Source: Clostridium massiliamazoniense
GTDB taxonomy: Bacteria; Bacillota; Clostridia; Clostridiales; Clostridiaceae
Reading direction: 5' to 3'
Assembly: GCF_001403635.1 (NCBI RefSeq)
Contig: NZ_LN879468.1
Coordinates: 868,001 to 932,000 of the forward strand
DNA: 64,000 bases
The translations under genes and the position numbers were made by a program. Positions within the stretch are counted from its first letter, which is position 1. Each line of letters opens with the position of its first letter. Shown here piece by piece: positions 27,891 to 36,850 of the stretch. The notes beneath the pieces were generated by a model. That model made no database searches, was not told the origin of the DNA, and was given only the letters and a program-made list of their open reading frames with translations.

Positions 27891-28511
27891 TTATTTACTT
27901 AATATTTCTTTTATTTTAGCTACTAATATATCTATAGCTACTTTATTACGACCACCTTCTGGTATGATTATATCTGCATACTTTTTAGTTGGCTCTATAA
28001 ATTGGTTATGCATAGGCTTAACAACACTTAGATATTGATTTATAACTGATTCTAATGTTCTTCCTCTTTCATTTATGTCTCTTACCATTCTTCTGATAAT
28101 TCTAACATCAGCATCTGTGTCTACATAAATTTTTATATCTAATAAATCTCTTATTCTAACATCTTCTAATACTAATATTCCTTCTACAATTATTATTTCC
28201 TTTGGCTCTACCTCAACAACATCTTCCACTCTATTATGAATAGAAAAATCATATATTGGTTTTTTTATAGCCTTACCTTCTAATAATTCACCTAAATGTT
28301 GTAATAGAAGATCACTATCAAATGCATTTGGATGATCATAATTTGTTTTTCCTCTATCTTCCATTGATAGATGACTTTGGTCTTTATAGTAAGAATCTTG
28401 TTCTATCATAGCTATACACTCTTCTGTAAATTGTGCATATATCTCCTTAGCTATTGTGCTCTTACCTGAACCAGTTCCACCAGTTATTCCTATTAGTATT
28501 GGCCTTTTCAT
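27891..28511 (-). CDS. udk: Uridine/cytidine kinase
   Basis: Salvage enzyme phosphorylating uridine and cytidine to UMP and CMP. The 206 residues have P-loop [12 protein letters not shown] (about 8-19), EQDSYYKDQ, the Asn-Tyr-Asp-His-Pro motif [11 protein letters not shown] and the lid [12 protein letters not shown]. It lies 12 bp after trhP, in the mltG-trmR-trhP-udk order conserved in Bacillus (yrrL-yrrM-yrrN/O-udk). Confidence 0.95.
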   Translation of the reverse strand: MKRPILIGITGGTGSGKSTIAKEIYAQFTEECIAMIEQDSYYKDQSHLSMEDRGKTNYDHPNAFDSDLLLQHLGELLEGKAIKKPIYDFSIHNRVEDVVEVEPKEIIIVEGILVLEDVRIRDLLDIKIYVDTDADVRIIRRMVRDINERGRTLESVINQYLSVVKPMHNQFIEPTKKYADIIIPEGGRNKVAIDILVAKIKEILSK

Positions 28512-28523
28512 GCGATTTCCTCC

Positions 28524-29768
28524 TTATTTGTCGCCTAATTCTAAAGTTTTCTTTCCTTTGACAAGCATATCATTTACTTTTAATGGTGTATCAACTTTAA
28601 CTTTAAATATCATTTGAGCTCTATTGGCAACATTCGTCTTTACATCTTTTTCAACATCATACATATCTTTTAATTCTACTGCAAAGTAAGAGCAATCTGC
28701 TCTTAATACTTCCACTACATCACCTTCAAATACTCTATTCTTTTGTAATATAGTTGCAGTTTTAGTTTCTTCATCATATTCTTTAACCATACCAACTATG
28801 TCATAATCTCTTATATATGAAGATTCATCATAGTTTTGTTCTCCACTCTTACCGAAGTAGAATCCTGTATGATAAGGTCTATGACTTACTTTTAAAAGAA
28901 TATCCATCCATTCTTCTTTAAATTCAAAGTTTTCAGGATCTTCCCAATAACTATCTAGAGCTTCTCTATATGCTTTAACAACTGAAGCAACATAGAATTC
29001 ACTTTTCATTCTTCCTTCAATTTTAAATGAATATATTCCGCTCTTAACAAGTTCTGGAATATGTTTTATCATACATAAATCTTTTGAGTTCATTATGTAA
29101 GTCCCTTTATCATCCTCTATTACAGGATAATATTGATCAGGTCTTGTTTCTTCCACTAAGTAATATTTATATCTACAAGCATTTGAACAAGTTCCCTTGT
29201 TAGCATCTCTACCTAACATATAGTTAGATATTAAGCATCTTCCTGAATAAGCTATACACATTGAACCATGTATAAATGCTTCAAGGTCACACTCTTCAGG
29301 TAAGTTTGCACTAAATCCATGAATTTCATTAAATGTCATTTCTCTAGCAAGAACTATTCTCTTAACTCCTAATTTATGCCAGAATTCAGCAGCTTTCCAG
29401 TTTACTGTATTTGCTTGAGTACTTAAATGTATTTCAAGATCTGGTGCTACCTCCATTGCTGTTGCTATAATTGATGGATCTGCAACTATTATAGCATCTA
29501 TACCTAAGTCAGCTAATCCCTTTATGTATTCTCCCATACCTTTTAAGTCATGGTTTCTAGTAAATACATTCATTGTCACATAAATTTTTCTTCCTCTATC
29601 ATGACAATATTTAACTGCTTCTGCTATTTCTTCATTAGTAAAGTTACCTGCAAAAGCTCTTAGATTTAATCTGCTCCCACCTATATATACTGCATCAGCT
29701 CCAAAATCTACAGCAATTTTTAATTTTTCTAATGTCCCAGCTGGCGCAAGGATTTCTGGTTTTCTCAT
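28524..29768 (-). CDS. trhP: U32-family tRNA U34 hydroxylation protein TrhP
   Basis: Peptidase-U32-fold protein. In Bacillus and E. coli, TrhP proteins make 5-hydroxyuridine at tRNA position 34 using a prephenate-derived pathway. The 414 residues contain the U32 signature (EAFIHGSMCIAYSGRCLISNY split over about 164-185) and conserved cysteines that bind Fe-S in the family (CSNACRYKYY). Synteny with trmR, which methylates the product, supports the tRNA role over proteolysis. Only one U32 gene is present here, where Bacillus has two in tandem. Confidence 0.85.
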   Translation of the reverse strand: MRKPEILAPAGTLEKLKIAVDFGADAVYIGGSRLNLRAFAGNFTNEEIAEAVKYCHDRGRKIYVTMNVFTRNHDLKGMGEYIKGLADLGIDAIIVADPSIIATAMEVAPDLEIHLSTQANTVNWKAAEFWHKLGVKRIVLAREMTFNEIHGFSANLPEECDLEAFIHGSMCIAYSGRCLISNYMLGRDANKGTCSNACRYKYYLVEETRPDQYYPVIEDDKGTYIMNSKDLCMIKHIPELVKSGIYSFKIEGRMKSEFYVASVVKAYREALDSYWEDPENFEFKEEWMDILLKVSHRPYHTGFYFGKSGEQNYDESSYIRDYDIVGMVKEYDEETKTATILQKNRVFEGDVVEVLRADCSYFAVELKDMYDVEKDVKTNVANRAQMIFKVKVDTPLKVNDMLVKGKKTLELGDK

Positions 29769-29773
29769 TATAA

Positions 29774-30418
29774 TTACCTCCTCTTTGTTATAGCAATTCC
29801 ATCTCCCATTGGTATAACTGTTGTTATTAAACTATCATCTTTAGAAACCATTTCTAAATATGATCTCATTCTTCTTACGATAGTGATTTTTCTTCTCTTT
29901 ACCAAATCATCAGAAGCCACCATGCCTCTAAATAAGACATTATCTGCAATTATTACACCTTTATCTTCTAATAATCTTAAGCAATGTGGAAGAAAATGAT
30001 TATAATGCCCTTTTCCTGCATCCATAAAAATTAAATCAAATTTTTCATCTAAACCTTCTAATATTTCTAAACAATCTCCCTCTAAGACTTCAATCTTATG
30101 ATTTAAGTTATATTTACTTATATTAGCTCTTGCTAGCTTTACCATTTCTTCACTTCTTTCTATGGTTTTTATGCTAGCTTCTCCATCAGTAGCTGTGTTC
30201 ATAAGAATTGATGAATAACCTATTGCTGTACCAAGTTCTAATATTTTTTTAGGTTTATTTAAAGAAACCATAAGTTCTAAAAATTTAGCACCTTCTGGTT
30301 GAATTATTGGTACTTGATTTTCATGGGCGAACTCTTCAAGTTCCTTAAAAATCCCAGTTTTCACTGGGATTAAGGATCTTAAATATTCTTCCATATAGTC
30401 AAATGTTACTCCGTTCAT
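29774..30418 (-). CDS. trmR: tRNA 5-hydroxyuridine O-methyltransferase
   Basis: SAM-dependent O-methyltransferase of the COG4122 class. The 214 residues have the SAM motif KKILELGTAIGYSSI (about 72-86) and metal-binding LIFMDAGKGHYNHF. B. subtilis YrrM/TrmR converts ho5U34 to mo5U34 in tRNA. The same neighbours (mltG, U32 protein, udk) make this the likely orthologue. It lies five bases before trhP. Confidence 0.85.
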   Translation of the reverse strand: MNGVTFDYMEEYLRSLIPVKTGIFKELEEFAHENQVPIIQPEGAKFLELMVSLNKPKKILELGTAIGYSSILMNTATDGEASIKTIERSEEMVKLARANISKYNLNHKIEVLEGDCLEILEGLDEKFDLIFMDAGKGHYNHFLPHCLRLLEDKGVIIADNVLFRGMVASDDLVKRRKITIVRRMRSYLEMVSKDDSLITTVIPMGDGIAITKRR

Positions 30419-30434
30419 TTAACTCCTCCAAAAT

Positions 30435-31466
30435 TTATTTTCCTATTAACTCTGCTTTTTTATTTTCAAAATCTTGATAGTTATTAGTAAAATAATGTGA
30501 TCCATTTGCTGTTAATATATAATACAGATAATCTGTTTTAGCTGGTTTTACAGCTGCAATTAAAGATTCTATACCTGGACTAGCTATAGGTCCAATTGGT
30601 AATCCTGTCACATAATAAGTATTATATGGTGATGGAATTTTTAAATCTTTATAATAAACTATATCTTGATGCTTACCTAAAGCATATAACACTGTAGCAT
30701 CAATTTGAAGCTTCATTCCTTTTGCTATTCTATTATATATAACAGATGAAACTAATTCTCTATCCTGATCTGTTCTAGCTTCCTTTTCTATCATAGAAGC
30801 AACAGTAACATACTTTTCATAATCAGCTTCTGGTACGTTCACACCTGTTTCCTTTTGAACTTGAAGCATTACTTCTTGGAATCTATTTAACATCATAGAT
30901 ATTATTTGATTCGCATCAGCTGTTTTAGGTATATTGTACGTATCTGGATATAAGAATCCCTCTAAATTGTATCTTCTTTCTGGATTAGGTTTTATATAAC
31001 TTGGTAATGGATAATTTTTAACTGCTGTTAAAAATGCCTCCTTACTAACTATCCCCATTTGAGCAAGCTTATCAGCTATTTGATTTATATCATATCCTTC
31101 TGGTATTGTAACTTTATAACTAGCTATATCACCATTTTCTAGGATTTCTATAAACTTTCCTAGGGATGTATTAGAAGGGATCTCGTAATAACCAGGTTTT
31201 ATTCCTCCCTTGAAAGAATTTAATTTAAAATATACTTTTGTTAAAAATGGACTTTTTAATATATTTTCTTGTTTTAAGTTATCTAAAACAGAATAAAAAG
31301 ATTCTCCTTGTGAAACTGTTAAGTTGATATATTTATTTGTTCCAGTATCGAAAGGATTTTCTGATACAGATATATATTTCACAGCAAATACAGCTATATT
31401 AATTAAAACCAAAACAACAAATATAATTACAATAGTACGCGTAGACTTCCACAATTTACTCTCCAT
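30435..31466 (-). CDS. mltG: Endolytic murein transglycosylase MltG
   Basis: Inner-membrane lytic transglycosylase (YceG/YrrL) that cuts nascent glycan strands. About 343 residues from the ATG at 31466, which AGGAGGG precedes; an earlier Met seven codons upstream covers that site. One N-terminal transmembrane helix (about 9-30), a LysM-like region (VSQGESFYSVLDNL), and the catalytic domain with ASMIEKEA carrying the catalytic Glu and SPYNTYYVTGLPIGPIASPG near the end. Confidence 0.94.
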   Translation of the reverse strand: MESKLWKSTRTIVIIFVVLVLINIAVFAVKYISVSENPFDTGTNKYINLTVSQGESFYSVLDNLKQENILKSPFLTKVYFKLNSFKGGIKPGYYEIPSNTSLGKFIEILENGDIASYKVTIPEGYDINQIADKLAQMGIVSKEAFLTAVKNYPLPSYIKPNPERRYNLEGFLYPDTYNIPKTADANQIISMMLNRFQEVMLQVQKETGVNVPEADYEKYVTVASMIEKEARTDQDRELVSSVIYNRIAKGMKLQIDATVLYALGKHQDIVYYKDLKIPSPYNTYYVTGLPIGPIASPGIESLIAAVKPAKTDYLYYILTANGSHYFTNNYQDFENKKAELIGK

Positions 31467-31501
31467 GGAGTTCCCTCCTACCAACAAATAAAATTACTTT
31501 A

Positions 31502-33328
31502 CTATTTTTTTGCTCTACTTGCTGCTCTTTTTCTTTCGTTGCTATCAAGTAATCTTTTTCTCATTCTTACACTTACAGGAGTTACTTCTACTAATTCATC
31601 ATTAGCTATAAATTCTAAACATTGTTCTAATGTCATAACTCTTGGTGGTACTAATTTAATAGCATCATCTGCTCCTGATGATCTTGTATTTGTTAATTGT
31701 TTTTTCTTACATACATTTACTTCTAAATCATCAGCTCTTGAACATTCTCCACAAATCATACCTGAATAAACTTCTGTACCTGGATTTATAAATAAAGTTC
31801 CTCTATCTTGTGCATTGAATAATCCGTAAGCTACAGCTTCACCAGCTTCAAATGCTATTATAGAACCTCTACTTCTTCCTGGCATATCACCTTTAACTTT
31901 TTCATAACCATCAAATACGTGGTTCATTATACCATTACCTTTTGTATCTGTCATGAATTCATTTCTGAAACCAATAAGTCCTCTAGCTGGTATTCTGAAT
32001 TCTAATCTTGAATATCCGTTAACAGCTGAAGTCATATTAACCATTTCACCTTTTCTTGGCCCTAATTTTTCCATTACAGGTCCCATAAATTCTTCTGGTA
32101 CGTCTATAGTTAAGTATTCCATTGGTTCAACTTTAACACCATTTTCTTCTTTGAAAATAACGTTTGGTCTTGAAACTTGGAATTCATATCCTTCTCTTCT
32201 CATTGTTTCTATAAGTATTGAAAGGTGTAATTCTCCTCTTCCACTAACTTCAAAACATTCTGGAGTAATTTCTGTAACTCTTAAACTTACGTTTGTTTCA
32301 AGTTCTTTCATTAATCTATCTCTTAAGTGTCTTGATGTAACGAATTCTCCTTCTCTACCAGCAAAAGGTGAGTTATTAACCATGAAGTTCATACTTAAAG
32401 TAGGCTCGTCTATTTTAACAAATGGTATAGCTTCTGGATTAGCTGCATCTGCTATAGTTTCTCCAATATTTATGTCATTTATTCCACTTATAGCTACTAT
32501 GTCTCCAAGACCAGCTTCTTCTATTTCTTCTCTCTTTAATCCATTATATCCATATATTCCTGATATTTTGAATTTAACTACTGTACCATCTTCTCTAACT
32601 ACAGCTGCTTGTTGATTTCTCTTAGCTACTCCTCTTTCGATTCTACCTATTGCTATTTTACCAACATACTCACTTGAATCTAATGTAGTAACTAGCATTT
32701 GGAATGGTGCTTCTATATCACCTTCTGGAGCTTTTACATTATTTATTATTACTTCAAATAAGTCTTTCATGTTATCTTTCATATTGTCTAAATCATTTGT
32801 TGCTATTCCATCTCTAGCTGAAGCATAAATTATTGGGAAATCTAATTGCTCATCATTAGCTCCAAGTTCTAAGAATAATTCAAATACTTCATCTATAACA
32901 ACTTCTGGTCTTGCATCTGATTTATCTATTTTATTTATTACAACTATAGGGTTTAATCCCAATTCTAATGCCTTTCTTAAAACGAATTTTGTTTGTGGCA
33001 TTGGACCTTCATATGAATCGACAACTAATATAACGCTATCTACCATTTTAAGTACACGTTCAACTTCTCCACCAAAATCAGCATGTCCTGGTGTATCTAT
33101 TATGTTTATTTTCTTTCCACCATAATGTACTGCAGTATTTTTTGAAAGAATTGTGATTCCTCTTTCTTTTTCAAGATCATTTGAATCCATAACTCTTTCT
33201 TGAACTTTTTCATTTTCTCTAAATATATTACTTTGTCTTAATAACGCGTCAACTAAAGTAGTTTTACCGTGGTCAACGTGGGCTATAATAGCTATATTTC
33301 TTATATCTTCTCTTATAAAATTACTCAT
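31502..33328 (-). CDS. typA: Ribosome-associated GTPase TypA/BipA
   Basis: Translational GTPase of the EF-G family that helps 50S assembly under stress and cold. From the ATG at 33328 (MSNFIREDIRN, preceded by GGAGG) it has 608 residues, the normal length; the frame stays open 30 codons upstream with no homology. G1 is AHVDHGKTTLVD, G3 DTPGHADFGGEVER, G4 NKID. The C-terminal BipA-specific domain carries RGSIIAFEAGEAVAYGL. Confidence 0.96.
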   Translation of the reverse strand: MSNFIREDIRNIAIIAHVDHGKTTLVDALLRQSNIFRENEKVQERVMDSNDLEKERGITILSKNTAVHYGGKKINIIDTPGHADFGGEVERVLKMVDSVILVVDSYEGPMPQTKFVLRKALELGLNPIVVINKIDKSDARPEVVIDEVFELFLELGANDEQLDFPIIYASARDGIATNDLDNMKDNMKDLFEVIINNVKAPEGDIEAPFQMLVTTLDSSEYVGKIAIGRIERGVAKRNQQAAVVREDGTVVKFKISGIYGYNGLKREEIEEAGLGDIVAISGINDINIGETIADAANPEAIPFVKIDEPTLSMNFMVNNSPFAGREGEFVTSRHLRDRLMKELETNVSLRVTEITPECFEVSGRGELHLSILIETMRREGYEFQVSRPNVIFKEENGVKVEPMEYLTIDVPEEFMGPVMEKLGPRKGEMVNMTSAVNGYSRLEFRIPARGLIGFRNEFMTDTKGNGIMNHVFDGYEKVKGDMPGRSRGSIIAFEAGEAVAYGLFNAQDRGTLFINPGTEVYSGMICGECSRADDLEVNVCKKKQLTNTRSSGADDAIKLVPPRVMTLEQCLEFIANDELVEVTPVSVRMRKRLLDSNERKRAASRAKK

Positions 33329-33390
33329 TATTTTTCCTCCAATTTTTGGCTGACATATAAAATGTCTGTTTGTTCCAATTTCATGCACAA

Positions 33391-33422
33391 AAAATTGGAT
33401 ACTTGTCTTAGTACCCAATTTT
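33391..33422 (-). terminator. Terminator after rnjA
   Basis: Inverted repeat AAAATTGGATACT/AGTACCCAATTTT (one mismatch) followed by TTTTTTG on the minus strand. It separates the alaS-to-rnjA operon from typA. Confidence 0.85.
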
Positions 33423-33514
33423 ACTTCTCAATAGTAAATTTTAATGCTTTACTTAAAAAAAGTCAACCTTACGAAATAAGTCAATATATTCTTTTAAAGT
33501 AGAATTCTATGAGA

Positions 33515-35182
33515 CTATATTTCCATTATTATAGGTAATATCATAGGTCTTCTCTTAGTTTTTTCGTATAAATAACCTTTTAATTCATCTCTAATTGTTG
33601 ATTTAATAGTTGCCCAATCTTTAGTATTATTACTTTCACATTTTTCTAAGGCATATCTAACAACGTTTTTAGCTTCTCCCATTAAATCTTCTGATTCTCT
33701 AACATAAACAAATCCTCTAGAAATTATATCTGGACCTGATGCTATATACCCGCTTGCCTTATCAATAGTTACTACTATAACAACTATACCATCTTGTGAA
33801 AGATGTCTTCTATCACGTAAAACTATATTACCTACATCACCTACTCCAAGTCCATCAACAAATACTTGACCTGAAGTTACACTTCCATTCTTCTTAACAG
33901 AGTCTCTTGTGATTTCTACAACATCTCCATTTTCAACAATTAAAGTATTTTCTTTAGGCATACCTAAAGAATGTGCAAGTTCTACATGCTTTTGTAAATG
34001 TCTATATTCACCATGCACTGGTACAAAAAATCTAGGATTTACTAAACATTGCATAAGCTTAAGCTCTTCTTGACATGCATGCCCTGACACATGGACACCT
34101 TCAGAACTTTTGTGTATTACCTCTGCACCTTTTTTACAAAGTTGATTTATTACTTTCGAAACTAATTTTTCATTTCCTGGAATAGGGGTAGCTGAAATAA
34201 CTACTGTATCACCTTCCACAATAATTAATTTCTTATGTTCAGAAGCTGCCATTCTTGCTAAGACTGACATTGGTTCACCTTGGCTTCCTGTTGTTATAAC
34301 AACTATTTTTTCATTAGGATATTTATTGATATTATCAATACTTATTAAAGTGTTTTTCTCCATTTTTAGATATCCTAATTCCATTGCAACTTGAACTATA
34401 TTTTCCATGCTTCTTCCAGAAACAGCAACTTTTCTTCCATATAGTTCTGCTGATTCTATTATTTGTTGGATTCTATGAATGTTTGATGCAAATGTAGCTA
34501 TTATTATTCTACCCTTTGCCTTTCCAAATATTCTTGTTAAGTTTTCTCCAACAGTTTTTTCTGATAATGTATATCCTGGCTTTTCTACATTAGTTGAATC
34601 TGATAAAAGTGCTAATACACCCTTTCTTCCTAACTCCGCAAATCTTGCAAAATCCATTCTTTCTCCGTCTATAGGAGTATATTCAACTTTAAAATCTCCA
34701 GTATGAAGAATAACTCCAAGTGGTGTATGAACTGCTATTGCTACTGAATCAGCTATACTGTGATTAGTTTTTATAAATTCAACTGATACTGAACTTAATT
34801 TTATAACATCTCTTGGTTTAACAGTAATAAGTTCCGTACTGCTTAATAAACCATGTTCTTTTAATTTTGCTTCTAAAATACCTAAAGTAAGTTTTGTACC
34901 ATATACAGGTATGTTAAGTTGTTTTAACACATATGGTATTGCTCCTATGTGATCTTCATGACCATGAGTTAGAAATATTCCTCTAACTTTATGAGCGTTT
35001 TTAACTAGATAGGATATATCAGGTATAACTATATCTATTCCGAACATATCTTCATCTGGAAATTTTAATCCACAGTCTACAACTACTATATCATTTTTAA
35101 ATTCTATAGCTGTTATATTTTTCCCTATCTCGTTAATTCCACCTAAAGGTATTATTTTAGCCTTTAGTTTTTCACGTTTCAT
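33515..35182 (-). CDS. rnjA: Ribonuclease J1
   Basis: 5'-3' exonuclease and endonuclease central to mRNA decay and 16S rRNA maturation in Firmicutes. From the ATG at 35182 (MKREKLKAKIIPLGG, with AGGAGGGG upstream) it has 555 residues. Metallo-beta-lactamase motif THGHEDHIGAIPYV (about 69-82), HTGDFK, SDSTN, the beta-CASP part (TTGSQGEPMS, SGHACQEE) and a C-terminal domain. Last gene of the alaS-ireB-ruvX-DUF1292-fur unit. No second RNase J is in the window. Confidence 0.95.
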   Translation of the reverse strand: MKREKLKAKIIPLGGINEIGKNITAIEFKNDIVVVDCGLKFPDEDMFGIDIVIPDISYLVKNAHKVRGIFLTHGHEDHIGAIPYVLKQLNIPVYGTKLTLGILEAKLKEHGLLSSTELITVKPRDVIKLSSVSVEFIKTNHSIADSVAIAVHTPLGVILHTGDFKVEYTPIDGERMDFARFAELGRKGVLALLSDSTNVEKPGYTLSEKTVGENLTRIFGKAKGRIIIATFASNIHRIQQIIESAELYGRKVAVSGRSMENIVQVAMELGYLKMEKNTLISIDNINKYPNEKIVVITTGSQGEPMSVLARMAASEHKKLIIVEGDTVVISATPIPGNEKLVSKVINQLCKKGAEVIHKSSEGVHVSGHACQEELKLMQCLVNPRFFVPVHGEYRHLQKHVELAHSLGMPKENTLIVENGDVVEITRDSVKKNGSVTSGQVFVDGLGVGDVGNIVLRDRRHLSQDGIVVIVVTIDKASGYIASGPDIISRGFVYVRESEDLMGEAKNVVRYALEKCESNNTKDWATIKSTIRDELKGYLYEKTKRRPMILPIIMEI

Positions 35183-35236
35183 CAATTCCCCTCCTTTTGT
35201 TTTATTTATATATAACAAAGAACCTTTTATAGTCCT

Positions 35237-35686
35237 CTATTTTCTACATTCTTTACAAGTTCCAAAAAACTTAACTGCATGGTCTTGTATTATGAAACCA
35301 TATTTTGATTCTATTTGACTTTCTAAATCTTCAAGTAAGTCATCTTCAACCTCATAAACTTTACCACAATTACTACACACTAAGTGATGATGTCTATGTT
35401 GATCTGAATCATTTGCCATTTCATATCTGCTACAGCCATCATTAAAATCAAGTTTATATATAACACCCATCTCTTCTAATAAAAGAATTGTTCTATATAT
35501 AGTTGCTAGCCCTATTTCTGGACATTGCTTCTTTACTTCATCATATATTTCTTCGGCTGTTAAATGCTTACCATTATTATTAAGTATATTATCAACTATT
35601 GCTCTTCTTTGAGGTGTAAGTTTATAACCTTTACTTTTAAATTGCTCTTTTAAAGCTTCATAATCTTTAGAAGTTAATTGAGTCAT
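35237..35686 (-). CDS. fur: Fur-family metal-dependent repressor
   Basis: 149-residue winged-helix repressor with KGYKLTPQRRAIV, HLTAEEIYDEV and GLATIYRTILLLEEMG in the DNA-binding half. The dimer/metal half has HRHHHLVCSNCGK and CKECRK, the two CxxC pairs of the structural zinc site. Iron (Fur), zinc (Zur) or peroxide (PerR) sensing cannot be told apart safely by eye; length and HRHHH favour Fur. It is unusually placed inside the alaS-rnjA operon and could therefore link metal status to decay genes only by position. Confidence 0.85.
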   Translation of the reverse strand: MTQLTSKDYEALKEQFKSKGYKLTPQRRAIVDNILNNNGKHLTAEEIYDEVKKQCPEIGLATIYRTILLLEEMGVIYKLDFNDGCSRYEMANDSDQHRHHHLVCSNCGKVYEVEDDLLEDLESQIESKYGFIIQDHAVKFFGTCKECRK

Positions 35687-35707
35687 ATCTATCCCCTCTT
35701 TTCCTTA

Positions 35708-35959
35708 TTATTCCTCTGACATTATAGTGCTATAAGCTTCCTCAATCATTTCTATTTCAAAATCATTATCTACTGGCACTAATCCTTCATTTCCTTCTTC
35801 ATCTTCAACAACTTTCATTGCTACCACAACTTCATCATCATCTGAAGGTGATAATATAAAGTACTCATTTTCTTCAATATCTAATTTAGTTACTACTCTA
35901 AATTCTACTTCATTTCCTTCTTCGTCCATTAATACAATTGTTTCTAAATCATTTTGCAT
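35708..35959 (-). CDS. DUF1292 (YrzB-like) acidic protein
   Basis: 83-residue acidic protein of the DUF1292 family (IVLMDEEGNEVEFRVV, EENEYFILSP, AYSTIMSEE). No function is established. It is nearly always found between ruvX and alaS-ireB or fur in Firmicutes, as here. Confidence 0.88.
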   Translation of the reverse strand: MQNDLETIVLMDEEGNEVEFRVVTKLDIEENEYFILSPSDDDEVVVAMKVVEDEEGNEGLVPVDNDFEIEMIEEAYSTIMSEE

Positions 35960-35984
35960 AAAAAATCTCTCCTTAGTTTTAAAT

Positions 35985-36398
35985 TTATTTTGAAATTCTA
36001 TCTAAATATCCTTGTAATATATATGTAGCAGCAATTTTATCTACTATTTTCTTTCTCTTTGCTCTTGAAAGGTCTGCTTCTAGCATAGCTTTATGAGCCG
36101 CTACTGTTGTTAACCTTTCATCCCAAAACTCTATTTTAGGGTCAAAACTTTCTTTTAATTTTTCACAAAATTCCTTAACCATTTCTCCTGAAGGACCTAT
36201 AGTACCATTCATATTTTTAGGCATTCCTGCAACTATAGTTTCTACTTCATATTGATCATATATTTTTTTAACTTCTTCTACATCTGCAGTAAAGTTTTTT
36301 CTTTTTATAGTTGTAATTCCTTGTGCTGTCCAACCTAATGGATCACTTATAGCAACACCTATAGTCTTACTACCTATATCCAAACCTAAAATTCTCAT
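35985..36398 (-). CDS. ruvX: RuvX/YqgF family nuclease (pre-16S or Holliday junction)
   Basis: 137-residue RNase H-fold protein with [19 protein letters not shown], catalytic acidic residues (Asp7, Glu/Asp in WDERLTT) and a C-terminal DKIAAT motif. YqgF homologues process the 5' end of 16S rRNA and were proposed as Holliday junction resolvases. The role here is known at family level only. Confidence 0.92.
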   Translation of the reverse strand: MRILGLDIGSKTIGVAISDPLGWTAQGITTIKRKNFTADVEEVKKIYDQYEVETIVAGMPKNMNGTIGPSGEMVKEFCEKLKESFDPKIEFWDERLTTVAAHKAMLEADLSRAKRKKIVDKIAATYILQGYLDRISK

Positions 36399-36416
36399 CT
36401 ATTACTCCTTATAATT

Positions 36417-36443
36417 AAAGAGCACCCATAAAGGGCACTCTTT
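36417..36443 (-). terminator. Intra-operon hairpin after ireB
   Basis: In minus-strand RNA AAAGAGUGCCC pairs with GGGUGCUCUUU through two G-U pairs; the plus-strand version would have two mismatches, so it is directional. It overlaps the ireB stop and can lower expression of ruvX, DUF1292, fur and rnjA relative to alaS-ireB. Confidence 0.65.
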
Positions 36444-36700
36444 TATTTTATCTCTAAATAAGCCTTCATAACTTCTTCTAGAATTTCATCTCTCTCTAGT
36501 TTTCTTACTAAAGCTCTTGCCCCGTTATAATTAGTAATGTAAGTAGGGTCTCCTGATATTAAGTATCCAACTAATTGATTAACTGGGTTATAACCTTTTT
36601 CCTCTAAGGCTTTATATACATCCGTTAAAATTACTTTTGTTAAATCCTTTTTATCATTGTTAAAGTTGAATTGCATAGTATTTTCTAAATTATTATTCAT
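36443..36700 (-). CDS. ireB: IreB family regulatory phosphoprotein
   Basis: 85-residue protein (DUF965/YrzL), with [22 protein letters not shown] and [14 protein letters not shown]. In Enterococcus faecalis IreB is phosphorylated by the PASTA kinase IreK on N-terminal threonines and modulates cephalosporin resistance. Here Thr residues are at positions 8 and 21. The ATG has no Shine-Dalgarno beside it; one lies about 30 bases upstream behind a hairpin. The alaS-ireB-ruvX order is conserved. Confidence 0.9.
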   Translation of the reverse strand: MNNNLENTMQFNFNNDKKDLTKVILTDVYKALEEKGYNPVNQLVGYLISGDPTYITNYNGARALVRKLERDEILEEVMKAYLEIK

Positions 36701-36741
36701 AGTTTCGCTACTATCTTTATAGTAACTTCACCCCCTTACAA
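36701..36741 (-). promoter_or_regulatory. Split ribosome-binding site of ireB (SD, hairpin, start)
   Basis: The only Shine-Dalgarno (AAGGGGGTGA, about 36732-36741) is roughly 30 bases from the ATG. Between them is an 8-bp hairpin (GTTACTAT/ATAGTAGC, loop of four). If folded, it brings SD and start to about ten bases apart. Confidence 0.55.
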
Positions 36742-36850
36742 TAATGTAATACTAAAGTGTATTTTTAGTATTCACTTTTAAAATTTATTTTATTCATATA
36801 CTAAAATATTACTTATCATTTATTATAAACTATAATTTAAGAAATGTACA

